DNA of 45,457 nucleotides from Chromera velia (lineage: Eukaryota; Sar; Chromeraceae). The stretch covers positions 1 to 45,457 of the forward strand of contig JAHBMJ010005747.1 in NCBI GenBank assembly GCA_018398765.1, read 5' to 3'. The translations under genes and the position numbers were made by a program. The notes beneath the pieces were generated by a model. It did no database searches, was not told the DNA's origin, and was given only the letters and a program-made list of their open reading frames with translations. Of this stretch, positions 1 to 13,800 are shown piece by piece. Each line of letters begins with the position of its first letter. Positions within the stretch are counted from its first letter, which is position 1.

Positions 1-46
<46 letters not shown>

Positions 47-69
47 TGTGTGTGTCAGCGCGCGCGCGG

Positions 70-101
<32 letters not shown>
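1..101. repeat. (TC)n(TG)n microsatellite
   Basis: TC tract 1-29, TG tracts about 29-54 and 71-101, in an intron of the giant gene. Open frames rich in Cys-Val here are artefacts. Confidence 0.95.
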
Positions 102-103
<2 letters not shown>

Positions 104-1220
104 CTTTTGAACCCCTTTCCCCCTGCTTCTGTGTGTGCAGAGTATTCAGCAGCAGCAGAAGAGCGCCTCTCCAAAAATAATAAAATTCGTCAGTGTTGCC
201 ATCCCTCTTTGACATACACGCACATCACCCCCAAATCGGATGCTTCTGGAAATGAAATGGGCTTGAACATTGTGGTATGCTTTTGCACTTTGTGCAGCGG
301 AGTGATACTTTGCATGCATGGCGACGACGCACTTACTCATGGAGTCGTCACTCCCTCCATTTATTCACTCCTTCCCGCGTTCCTCTCCTCCGATTTGCTG
401 ATTCCTATTCATTCTCACTGATCCGCTCATTACCTCATTTGTGCATTTACGCAAATTGAATGCCTTCGTTGACCGCCGTTTAGTTTCTTCCAGTCAGTGT
501 TTTTCCGCATGGACGTCTTTTCCGTGTCTTCATTGCATCGCTTCTGCTTTGCTCGTGCAGCTGCAAGACGGGTTCGGATCAGCCACGAAGAAACGCCTCG
601 ACACCGCATCCATCACGAGCGAGGTAGGCACAGTGAGTGCGTGTGTAGACGGACAAAGTTGGTCGGTCGTGTGTCTGTGGAGAAAGGAAATTTTTTCTTA
701 TGGCGTCTGTTTGTCTGTCTGACATCTTTTGGGGGGCTGCATGGGGAATTTCACTTCTCTTCGCGCCTCCCTTCATCAAGAGGCCCTGGAGACGACCTGC
801 CTCTTCATTTACTTCTCTGCATTCCCAACTCAGTACCCTCGAGACTTGCGAGTCCCTCAGTCTCTCTCTCTTGGGAGACCGTGTCCTCCAATTTTGCAAT
901 TGTAGAGGAAAAGCGTTGCAAAAGTGGAGTATACAAGAAAAAGCGAAATGATTTCATGAGAAAGACGCACTAGAAGTGCTAAGTAAGCATTTTCTGCCGC
1001 GTCATCCACTTGCCAACCTCCCCTTCGTATCCTGTGTGTGAGACAAAATTCTCCTTCACTCCCGATTCTGTGCAGCTCGACGCCATTCGAAGACGGGTGG
1101 GCCCTTCAGCAAGACACACAGGGAAAGAGAGAAAGGGGTGAACGGTACACACACACACACACACAGACACACACAGACACACACACACACACATACACGC
1201 ACACACAGAGAGAGCACACA

Positions 1221-1271
<51 letters not shown>

Positions 1272-4200
1272 GGATGTCGGTAGGGAGGGACAGGATTTCT
1301 TTCCGTTTTTCACCTTACTTCCCGTCAGACCAGCCTTCACCTCAGATGTACACACTCCCTCTCTTATTGGCTTCGAGCAAATATTGAGACACTCGCTCAT
1401 ACGTATATCGTCACGCAAACCCTGTCAACAAAGCATAAGAGATTCCTGGGTTTTTTCCCCCTTGAGCATTTTCTGAATAGTTAGCACCTAGCTGCATGAA
1501 CTCGATGAACGTCTCTTTTTACACTCCCCTCGTGAGTGTCTCTGATTCCCTTTTTGTCTTTTTGATTGTGTGCATGCAGGTGTCCGATTCGGTTAGTGCC
1601 CTGTCCGCCGGCCTTTCTCTAACTATCGCGATAGTACAGTGTAGGCTCTTGACGAATTTTTGAAGTGTCCCCCTTATTGCATCTGGGCGTGTGTGTGCTC
1701 TGCTCTGGAAGGTCTGTGAGGGAGCGTGCTCAATGGACGACTGCAGTTCTCTTGTGTGTGTGTGTGTGTGTGTGTGTGTGTCTGTGTGTGTGTGTGTGTG
1801 TGTGTGTCTGTGAGTGAGTGAGAGCTGCAGTTAAACCTTTTTTGGGAACTCTAATTGGCTTACTATCTTTTGACCTTCCCCAAGACATCGATCGTTTCCT
1901 CCTGAAATGTGCACGTCTGCTCTGCCCTGCGCTGCGTGATTTCGTATGTGCAGAAGAACGCCGCTCTGAAGGAGGTCAGGAAGGCAGGCAGTCAAGAAGC
2001 GCACGAAGAGAGAAAAGCCAACTGAAGAACACACGGACTGACTTCCACAGGAATGCGGAGAGGAAGCCTGGAAAGTGAATCAACAATGAAAAACTGTTTT
2101 GCATTCCCGAGCCCCATCGTTCGACGAGCTAGATTTTCGAAAGTGACGCCGTTTTCCGATTGGTTCCATGAAGAAGTATCGAACATTTGGAGTGAAAGTT
2201 TTCCTAACAACGAAAGTTTTCCTAAAACTTCCACGCCTGCCCTTTCGTTTTGTCGGTCTGAATTTTCATTTTGTGTCGTGCCTTGTGCGCTCAAATGTGA
2301 TCGTTTGCAGGTGCAAGAGATTAGGGTGGGTCCATAGTCGTGGAGTATTCTCAGCTTTAACCATAAGTTGCCTTCAAATCTACTATCTTCCGTCGCTCGT
2401 CCCCTCTTTCATTCGGTTTGATTGGATGCATGGATCTCTGACTGACGCTCCGACTGGGCTGCAAGAGATTGCTTCACGTTACTATTCGCCTTTCTAAAAG
2501 ATTGAACCTGGCCGTCTTTTCGTTGAGCCGCGCTCCCTCGTCTCTTTTGTCTGAATTACTGCATGAGTGTCTCACTCTCTCTTCCGTTTGCTGTCCTGCG
2601 TGCAGGCGGTAAGTGCATGTCGGGTGGTACATTCTTTGGGTTGTCAGTGAGAAACTCGGCTCGGCTTGTGTGTATGAAATCTGTGCGAACAGCTGCATGG
2701 CCTCCGGAATGAAAACACATGTTCAGACATTCTCGTACTGGATTCTGTTCCCGTGATGTTATTGCTCCTCTTCACTTGCTGTTTTTCTGCATGTACAAGA
2801 CTGTCCTCATGATTGTCCCTCAGCTTGCGTCAGGGTGTCTCTGGGCTCCTTTTTCTTTTTCAACTGTCGTGGCATGGTTTGTGTGTATGCATGAATTTCT
2901 TCTCTGCCTCAGATCTGTCTCTTCACACACCGGGGTGTCGAATCCGCAGCTTCTTTGGTCGATCAACAAGTATTGATTCTCGTCGTCAGGGCATTTTGCT
3001 GCGCCTGCGCACTCTCTTTGTTTTATTGGTGTCTTGTGTATGTGGTGATTGATTGAAATGCATTTTGTGCAGGCTGCTCCCTCAGTCGCAGCGGCAAAGA
3101 AGACGGTCAGTCACCTGCATAAAAAAAAGGACGTGGATGTCTGTGTTGTCAGGATGCATGCTGAGATTTCAGAATGCAGACAGACAGACAGACAGAGAGA
3201 GGGTTGTCTACCCTGAAGGCCATTCGGTGGACGTGGGGACGTCTTAATTCATCGAATACTTGTCCGTCCGTCCGTCCAATTTGGGTCTGGAATATACTCC
3301 TTCGACGTGCCTTCCAGCTTCTTAATTCTTGAAGTAGTCACTGTTTCTTCATGCATGGGAAATGAAATGACAAAACGATCGATGACCCACGCAAGGACAC
3401 ATCAAAATCACTTGCGTGCGTCAGGGAAAGGAAAAGACAAAATGACCAAGCCTCCCAGGCAGATCGAGGCATTTGTTGTTCTATCGACCGTATGCATCAA
3501 TCAATAATGCGCTTACTTATTTTTCTTTCCCCCCTTCTTTTGATGATGCAGGGGGGCAAGAAGCACAAGGTTGTTTTGGATTGCAATAGCGCATCGATCC
3601 TGGAGGACTGTGTAGGCATCTGCAAGGAGCAGCATAAGTTCGAGGAAGAGGAGTGCGAATCGAAAGCGAAGGCAGCAATGGACGCAGAATCAAGGACGGT
3701 GGAGGTTGAAGTGGACTGTTCTGGGCAGGAAGTGACTGCCGATAAGTGCAAGGAGAAGTGCAGTGCTCAAAAACTCTCGAATGAAGAATGCCAAAAGGCC
3801 ATCGGTCATGCGGTCAGTGTACTGTCTCTGGCTCTCTGCATGCATGGTTGATTGGCTCGTAGATGTGCCCCTGCATATTTTTTTCCTGTCTCTGTCTGAC
3901 TGAATATCTCTTTGACGGAATGTCCGAATGAGTGACTGGCTTAAGACTCCGAAAGGGCCTCAGAGCCGTCAATGAGTTCTAGTTCTCTCTCATGTGTACA
4001 AAAGCCAACACAGGCACTTTCTGTTCACGTTTGTACTTCAAGTTTTCTCGGGTCATCTCGTTCTGCTGTCTTTCCTCTTACTCTCAGACTCGTTTGTGAA
4101 TTTCTGTAAGAATCTCTTCCCACTGGCAGAATTCTTTCATTTGCCTTTCTCATTCTTCCACTTCTTCTTCTTCTTCTTTTTTTTTCTTCTTCTTCTTCTT

Positions 4201-7200
4201 CTTCTTTTTCTTCTTCTTCGTCTTCTTCTTCTTCTTCTTCTTCTTCTTCCGCGTCTTCTAATTTGGACATGCACTGACGGCTTCTTCTTGTATGCAGGGA
4301 AGCTCCTCCTCGTCTTTCAAAAAGGGGGGCAAGGCGATCGTCAAAGGATTCGAATGTGAGAAAGGAACTTCCAAAGAGGACTGTGTGGCCAAGTGCAAAG
4401 AAGAAAGAGACGAAAGCTGGTGCGATACCCCGTATTCAGACACTGGCAGCGTCAGCCTCGACCCCTCCTCCGAGAAGGTCACGGTTCCTGACAACACGTT
4501 GGACTGCACTAGTCTGGACACTGAGAAAGCATGCGACCAGGAATGCACAAAGTCTAAAGCGAAACCAGCAACTTGCATGGAAGTCTGCGCACCTTACCGA
4601 CAAGCCGACGAGGTCAGCTGAAAGTGCAAAAGCAAATTCTCAAGCAGGCGATGGACAGGCGCTCCCGGGGCTGGTCTGAAACAAAGACACGAGTCTGACT
4701 GATTCAACTTTCGATTGCGGGACTTTGTGAGACATGCAGAGGATGCGCCTGCAGTCTCCTCCCACAAAGAAAGGATATGAATTGTGTTGGAGCAATTCGG
4801 TTCGATGTCTCTTTTTCACTGGCCGACAGGCTGACCTGGAAGCAAAGTTTTTGTGGCTAGCGGCTGTGAAAGCCAAGGACAACCAGTAAGCCTCGTCATT
4901 TGGTCGCCGATTCACATCTTCATACCATGAACGAGACTGTTGACACATCCTCGTTGCGATATGCGTTTTCACCTTTTGCGGGATTCTCAGCTGAAGAAGT
5001 GACTGAAGAAGAAGCGCTTCCTTTGTAGGAGTGATTGGTGTGAGTGAGTTTGTCCACGTGAATTGCCTTATTGAGTAACTCCTTGCTTTTGCCCATTGAT
5101 TCCCTTCCTGTGCGCAGAGAGAGTCCGACTCTTCCTCTTCTTCCTCTGCCGACAAGGGAGTCAAGCCGACGGTCGGAGGTTTCGAATGTGAGAGCGGCAC
5201 TTCCAAAGACGACTGTGTCACGAAGTGCAAAGGCCAGAGAAGTGAAGCATGGTGCAATGCTCCCACTGGTGGGGTCAATCTGGACGCCTCCTCTGAGAAG
5301 GTCACGGTGCCTGGAGAGACGCTCGACTGCACCGGTGTGGATTCGAAGGACGCCTGCAGTGAAGAGTGCAAGAAAGTCGGGGCGAAGCCAGAAACGTGTG
5401 AACAAGTTTCTTCATCATTCAAGGCGCCCGGGGAGGTTAGTCGAGTTCAGAACGAAAAAATGCCCATACTTGCCTTGCACAGCCTAGACCCCGATCCAAA
5501 CGCAACACATGACTCTTCTCAGGTAAAAGGATGTGCATGAACCCGATCACATGATCTGGCTGCGTGTCACACACAAAAGTCTCGTGCGGGTCTGACGAAG
5601 GTCGAGTCCATTTTTCTTCCCTCCCTTCATTCTCTGAAACAACCTTGAAGCTGCGTCTAGTGAGCAGAGACCCTTCGAGTGTTTTCTCTTTGATCCGATG
5701 CCTCGTCCTCCTGATTGATGCTGCAGGCTGCTGACAAAGGACAGGATGGGGACGGGACAGATGGAGATGAGGAAGCTCTCACTGTGAGTGACATTATTGG
5801 GAAGTCTGCTGTGTGCTCTCTTTCCTTTCTTTTTCCTTCAGTTGAAGTGCTCTTTTTCGTCTCTTGTTTTGATGCTGCCAGTCTTATTTTTACTCCATTT
5901 CAAACCTTTGCTGTGCGTTAATAGCTCAACAGAAGAGGAGGCAACTGGTGAAGGCAAAAAATTAGACGATATTTGAAAGCAATTTAACACGTTGAGCGAT
6001 TGCCTTGATCGTTCTGTTTTTATGTATCTATGATCACCTTAAGGATGCACTCATGCCCTGTGTAAAAAGCCTCTGACCATTTGTACGCGCGCACTCTGTC
6101 CATCCATCACGTATTCATATGTCTTTCTCCAACCTCTCTCTTTGCACTGTGCAGCCGGAAAAGCAGCGGGAACAGGAGAAGAGAATGCAAGAGGAAGTGA
6201 TGACTTCGGTGAGCCTGTACATTGACAAGACGGACAAAACTTCAAGAGTCTTTGACCAGCTCCCCGTGCCATTTCTTTCCCTTCTGCATGCTGAGATGCC
6301 TTCACATCTGATTAGAACAAATGGTCACAAGGACATTGTCACCGAGAGAGATTGTGATAAGTTGCCCATTGCTTTCTACTGCCGCACAAGAAACTGTCGA
6401 CGTTTACGCCCAGCCGTGACTCAGAAGGCTGGGAAGGGAGAGAATATTTTGTACTTATGTTTCCTTTGGTCTGGATTTTTTCACAGGCTGGTTCTCATTT
6501 TTTTCCTGCTTGTCTCCTTGACTTGACCTAACCAGAGGGAGTTTTGTTTTGTGTCGGCTGGAAGCATTCATTCAGTAGAGTTGACGCTCCGGGAAAGTTT
6601 TTGTGCTGTTAAAGTACATTTGTTGTGGACGGACTGATGATTTGGTGTCATGCCTCTTTTCTGAGTTCATATTCGTGCAGCTGGAGTTCATGAAATTTGA
6701 GGTCACGGAGGTCCGTCAACTCAGTGGTTGTGAAATACAACGACACAACGCAAAGCCAATGACTAGGTTGCGAACTTTGAGAGAGAGTGGAGCATCACAA
6801 AAGACAACTCTGAAATGAAGCAAATGCAAACAAAGAAGACACCAGGAAGAAAGGAATGAAGGGACGGAGCAATGCAAGACGTAACGAAGGAAGGAAGGGA
6901 GGAAGGAAGGAAGGAAGGAAGGAAGAGAGGAAGGAAGGCAGGAAGGCAGCAAGGCAGGAAGGCAGGAAGGCAGGAAGGAAGGAAGGAAGGAAGGAAGGAG
7001 GGATAGAGAAGTGAAAGAAACGTGCGGCATTTTTTTCCAATTGGCAACATTTTATCCAAATGTTGACCAAGGCTGACAAGTAATCCTTTTTGCGGGCGCA
7101 TTTGAAGGAATAAACGGAGCACAAAATTCACGCAACCACAAACACGCAGTCTGACTAACGGCCTTTCTTTCTTTTGTATGCCTCACTTTGTTTGTTTTTC

Positions 7201-7705
7201 CAATTCTTGTTGTGTTTTTCCCATCAAATTTCTTGATGGTGCAGAGTCCGCTCGCAAAGGTCCGTCTGACTGCTGTTTTTCCCTCCCCTGGTTGTTCCCT
7301 CTCCTCCTTCTCTGTCTCTTGTTCCCGATCTGTTAGAGACGTCAGCCTGCTGCGTTTGTCGACTCCTTTCGACACCTGATTGCTCTCAATGTTTTTTTCG
7401 GTGCCCCCCGCGAGCGAAGGAGAGAAAGTTTCCCCATTCATGACACTCACTGCGTTTCCGCCCACTTCCTTCAACTATTCTTTCTGCTCACGGGCATTCT
7501 TCTCTTCCCCTCGTCTTTCTGCAGGCTGAAGACAAACTGCTTGACGTCAGTGGGAAAAGCAGAGGGAGATGTTAGAGACTACCCTTGCGAAAGGCAGCAA
7601 AGAGGGGCTTGAGAATTCAGTATCTTTTTTTCTCTGCTCAAAACAAACGCGCCGAAATGATCTCCGGAAGCATCTCTTCGCGATTCGCTGGCACACACAC
7701 ACACG

Positions 7706-7742
<37 letters not shown>

Positions 7743-10700
7743 TACAAGATTGGATATGCTGAAGTGAAGACATCAATGACTTAATTGCGTGCTCATTTGC
7801 GCACTTGCCTTCATGTGCCTTCTTCCCTGGTTGTGCGATTGCAGATGGATGCCATCACATCAAAAGCAGACGTAAGGAAAGAGCAGTCATAGAAGAAGAG
7901 GCACGGGGGATGAGTATGAGAGGTTGTCTGGCCGACTTTTTCTCCTCATTTTTTTCTTCCTGTCGATCTGGCTCCTCCTCAAATTCCGCTCAGATCTGAG
8001 AGACCATAAATGAGTTCGAAATGCGGTGCGTTCGTATGTGAAGACTTGTTGCGCAGCTGCGACCAATTTTTATGATCACAGATCACTGGCACCCCTCAGG
8101 CATTGCACTTTCTTTCTCTTTTGAAGTCCATATGTCAGACTCCCAGACCTAAGCTGAATCTCAGCTGAAGGGGTGAAAAATCAATGCTTAATTCTCTCTC
8201 TGCAGATGGCTCGGCTGATTGACGTGCTGAATAAGGTGAGCTCTCTGTCTGATGATTGGTCGTAGAGGGGGCCCGTTGCTCCTCTACCCTCTTTTGCTTC
8301 GTGCGCTTTGTGTTCTTTCAGTCTTGTTTCATGTTGTGCCAACCATGCACTGGCCGCACTCATAACGAACGCTTTTCATGCATGCTGACTACATGGACAG
8401 ATACACAGACTTCATTTGCTTTCCCGACGTAACTTATAAACCAGTATCAAAATCACTTTTTTGAGTTCCATTCTGCATTGTCGACGGCATCCATTGATTC
8501 TGCAGGTCAAAGCCGAAAAAGACAAGGTCGCAGAATCTCAGCAGGGATTTGCTCAACTGGATTCCAACACCGAAAGTGCAGTCAAATCAAGACCTTCCAT
8601 TTCAGTCAGTTGGCTGATTCGTCGGTTGTCTTGTTGCTTGGTTGGTTGGTTAGTTGGTTGATAGATGAGTTGTTTGGGCGTCAACATGATGTTTTGTGGG
8701 TATGTCGCCTTGTTGTTGTATGCGGTCTTGAGGAGGTCTCTTTAGTCATTGATGTGTCTCTCTTTTCTCATCAGTGAATGTTGTGTAGTCCACGCAATTA
8801 ACTGGCAGATGAATACGGGAAGTTCCGGCAAAATGAATCTCTATGCTCCTGCGAGTCCGATTCTTTTCTGTACTGTGTGCGCGTGCAGGGAATGGAACTG
8901 ACGCAACGCGGGGGACCACCAGAAGTTGCGGACGTAAGTGGTGACCCCGATGTTAATAGATGTGTACTCGATCTGAATGGTGTGCAGTGGAGCGTAGCGG
9001 TTTTTTGTTCTGGGGGCGCTCTGTCTGTCATTCTCCTATAGGGGAAATGTTAATTTTTCGGGAAAAGCCTTTTTACACTTCGACCGACTTTGTGACAGCA
9101 GACGGCTTGTTCGACACAGCGTGTCAAATCTCATCTTTCGTGCAAGAAGCCTGCCCCGACGTCTCGTGGTAAATGGTCGTCAGTCAAAAGGCAATGAATG
9201 ACGCTCTTTCTGCATTCGTCATTATTGACGACGAGACGAGAAAGAAGCAGTGCCGATTGATTGATGGTGGACTCAATGAGTTGGTCATACACTCACTTCA
9301 CATTTTTTTCCCTGCCCTCCCTCTCCTCCTCTTTCCCTGCCCTCCCTCTCCTCCTGTTGCGCTCCTGCAGCTTATCACACAAGTCAGTGAGTGTGCGTCT
9401 GTGTGGAGGGGATGCGAGTAGCCACGCTATTGCAGGGAGGCCTGCCGTGGTCCTACCATCTTGAGTTGTCTGTCAGCTGCATGTATGCATTCACGTCCCC
9501 CAATTTTTTTCTGTCTGACCGTTGCTGAATGGGCTCCTTTATTTCCGAGCCTCTGTCTGTCTTTGTACCTCGAGCTATGCTTTCTTTCTACATGGTTGAT
9601 CACTGACTGCACCTTCTTCCTTCAGTCTCTCTCATGAGAGCTTTCTATCTTCGTGGCGTTGAGCAAAATAGGCAAAGCAGGAACTGAAACTTGGTCGGTC
9701 TCGCAGATCGTGAAGGCACGCGACTTTACGCGGAATCCTCTCGGCGTCGTCAGACCATCGATTTTAGAGAGTTTTCTCTTTCAGAGATCCAATCCGGCCA
9801 GGAGAGGCCCAAGAGCAGAAACCAAACAGAAAGTGCCTTACTGACCGTTTTAATTCCTCACTCTCTGATCTCTGCTGTGTTGCTTCTCTATTGACTGCAG
9901 GTCCAGGCAGTAAGTTCTTCTATTTTTTCTGCTTTCTTGTTTGTGGCACGTGATCTTTCCCGAGCAACTCACTTCCATCAGAGCTTTCAAAGCAAAAGCA
10001 AATGTTTGGGGAGAAGAGAAACGCTGCGTGCGAGAGTGAGAATGAAAGTCGATTGGATCAATCGAGTAGGTGACAAGTGGAAATTAAGTCCTCTGCCTTA
10101 TGCATGCAACAAAGACAAATGATAGATCCGCAGCACATGCATGCTGTCTTCTGAATATTTTCCTCGATGGGCACCAGATTTGATCAGTTGGTTGTTCCGA
10201 TACCCGAGCAAGGCTCTCGCTGAGCACACCCACCATACATGCACACACGATTGAGATTCATTCTTCGTGAATTCTCTCTGATCCACTGATTTATGTGCTG
10301 CACACGTTGACTGTCTTTCTGCTTAATTGTCTCAATTTGTCTTCTTGTCCTTCCCCCACCCACAGGTCAACTGGGACAAGACAACGGTAAGTGATCATTT
10401 TGGTAGTCTGAGAGACTGACTCATTGGGGTATGCAGGAAGGGGTGAAATGGTCCCTCTTCCTTCCTCCCTGCTCTTGACTCGGACGTCCTGCACAAGATT
10501 CGCCTGATCGCTTTGTGTCACGAATTCCATCTCCACCATGCATGCAGCATTTGATTTTGTCATTTGGTCCTCCGAAGGACGTGTTTAGAACTTGCTGGAG
10601 GGAGGCATCAGTCTCCGTGTCGGTCGGTGCCTTCGATTAGTTTGACGATCTTTCCCTTGAGTTGATCATTCCTCGATCACTCATCTCTTTCTTTGTTTGC

Positions 10701-10807
10701 GCGCCTGTTTGCTTCTTTGGTATGTGATGCAGGGAGTCCTCATCGAGGTCTGTTGAGTCTCCTCTGCAGTGGAGTAAGGAGGAAAGAAAGGATACAGATA
10801 GAGAGAA

Positions 10808-10838
<31 letters not shown>

Positions 10839-13800
10839 TAGACGAAGAGCTGTACACTTAGAGACGGACTGTCAAACAGGAGGGAGAGACATTGTCTTTA
10901 CTCTTGTGTGTCAAAATCTCCACCGCACAGATCACCGGCCGTCTTCCACCTCTAAATCGTCACAAGTTATTCGACTACACCATGAATGCAGCCTCCCTAC
11001 GCATGCGGCCGCCTTCACGCACTTCTTCCACGGCATTCTTGCATTCTTTTTTTCCTTCATGTCTAGCTTGCTTCTTTCTTTTCAGCTCCCTGCTCACGAT
11101 CCATTCATTCTTCCCTAGCTCATTCAATCAATCAATGAACTCTCACTCACCTTTTAATTCCTCCGCTTGCGTGATCCGGTCGATGACTGAATGAATGCAG
11201 GACATCAGGGAGAAGGTCAGCGAATTGGAGAGAAAAGCTTTGTTGAAACAAAAGGGAATAGAGACGACTAGAAAAATGACTTTTCTGACTGCATTGACGA
11301 TTGGATTGCAGTCGGGTCGACTTCATGCATGAAAACAAAATTGAGCTATGGAGTGAGTGAGGATGTGTGAGCCATGGTCTTCGCGCATTTTACTTTCGCC
11401 TGTGCAAAGTATCGGTACACCAAATCAAACGCCGCATCTTGAAAGGTTCTGCGGTAGGGACGAACAGGAACACTTACTGTTCTTCCCGAACAGGAAGAAA
11501 AGCCCTTTCTGTTTTGCCATAAGTTTTCTCTGTTCATATTGAGCGATTGTGTTCGTTTGCAATGTTTTGCTGCTCCTCTGCCATACTCTCAGCTTGCCAC
11601 TCTTCGCGACACAGTGCGGGAGAAGAGAAACGCGGCGCTCACGGCTGCCAAAGTCAGTACGTCAAGGTGTTTGCTCCTCTTAATTGCGAATTGATTCGCA
11701 CAAACTTCGATCAATGGAGTCGTCTTTTCTTTTCCCTTCAAATGGAAGATGCCAATGAAGGAATTCAGCTAACGTGCGTCTCCATCTGCGTTGTGTTGTC
11801 TCGACTCGGAATTTAAATTTGTGGATTGGAATGTGAATTTCCTTTTTTCTAAACACGTTCTTTCCATAACAAAGTTACAAATGTACGTGGTCAGTCTCTT
11901 TCTTTTATTAGAGTGTCAATGGGAGTACATCAGGTTTTTCGATCTTTCGTTTCGAGCCCTGATCGTCACCATGCAGGCTTCTTTCTTCCTCCCACTCCAT
12001 TGCGCACAGATTCGTTGTTTTCTTTTGTTTTGTGTCCGTGCACGATGATTGCAGGCCGCAGGTAGCGGTGCGAATTTGGAGGAAGTCACCAAAACTGTCC
12101 GTCGGTCACGCGGTCAAGAAAGCAACGGAAGAGAAAAGCAGTCGCCATCTTCCCCCCCTTCCATCTCTTCTGATACTTCTTCTCTGGTTTACTAATGTTT
12201 CTTCTTCCCCAAATGAGCAGCGGTGTTTTGTTTTGTTCTGTTCTTGTCCACTCCTTTCATTTGTTCTTCGCCTCCCTTACCTATCTTTCTTTCCCCTTAT
12301 TGTGCCTGTGTTCTCCCTCACGTGTTTGACTATGCCTTTCCTGTCTGTCTGCCTGTCTGTCTGTCTGTCTGTCTGCCTGTCTGCCTCTCTGGACGGATGC
12401 AGTGGCTGAAGATCGCAAATATCGTCAGTCTGCCTTCGTCCAAGCCTTGGGTGGTGATTTTTGTCGTGAATCAACGACAGACGGACGTCGGACGGAAGCG
12501 TCACCTTTTATTTTCATTCCTTCCCTAAGCTTTTGCCTTTTCTTAACATCGTCTGCAAGCAGGCATTTCACAATTAGATTTTCCACAGACACCTACAGGC
12601 AGTCGACTTCATTCTGGGGGAACGCATTCAGGGCCTCATGCACCAGAAGAGCGGGAGGGCCTCATACATTCATCATCAATCAAGGAAGGGAAAGAAGGAA
12701 TCATGGGTATTCTTTCGAATTAATTTCGGTTGGTTTGTGTGTAACCAACTCACAAATGCGTCACATCTCTCTGTCTGTCTCTCTCACTCCGTGCGTGCGT
12801 GTTTGTGTCCGCCTGGATTTGCAGGTTGATCAAGGAGTAAGTAGATGGAGGGTTCCGTCTGCCTTGTGACAAGGAGCTGATTGATTTATTGACAAAAGGA
12901 GTGGTGTCGTCGGCTCGTATGCGTTTTCCTATCTCTTTCTGTCTCTTTTAGGAAGCGTCTTCCTATCTCTGGATGTCAGGAAGGCCCGGTTTCTGAGCTT
13001 AGTTTTCGTTCCAGCCCCTGGGGACTCTACTGTCCTATTTCTTTCTTTCCTGGAGAAGAAAAAGAGGAAGAAATTGCACAAAGAGAGATCGTGCGCCGCT
13101 CCTGCCGATGAGTCACCAGACATGCTTTTGAGGAACAGCGATAGATCTCTGCGCAGTCCCCTTTTCACAATTCTTGTACTTATTTTCTCTCCTCCTCTCC
13201 CCGTGCCCCCATTTCCTTTCTGCAGGTCTCCAGAGCGGTCAACGAACAGAGGGTGGGTGGGTCTCAGCCTGTCCGTGTTTACTATCGTTTGTCTAAGAGA
13301 AGTCCAATTAACAATGAAACGGGAAGGAGAGGCCCAAAATGGTCCAGTCTGCTGTGCTTGTCCTGGCTTGTTGGACTCGAAACCTTAAATGGGGAGACGC
13401 TTCTTGGATCATTTTTACTCATTTGTAGACAGCAAATTTCATCACCATCCGATTTGTTGTCAACCCTTTATTGTTTCCTCTCTCCCTCTTCTGCCTGCAG
13501 CGCGAAATGGACCAGAGAGCCGTCAGTCAAAAAGACCACGAAGGAAGCGCACACTTGCTCTTGATGGGCTTGGTGTTTGACTGAGTAATTCGAGAGTCTT
13601 ACTCTATTTTTTGGATTGTGGACTGCAGTACTTTTGTCAGGCTGTTTGTTTTTCATGTCAACTCTCACCACTCTGTCATTCCTCAGATTGGTTTTATCTG
13701 CCGGTTTGATCTGGCATCTCTCAATTTTTCATTGTGCTTCGTGCATGCTTTGTCTCTTTGCTTTGGTTTTGCAGATAGACGAAACGAAAAGAGCGGTGAG

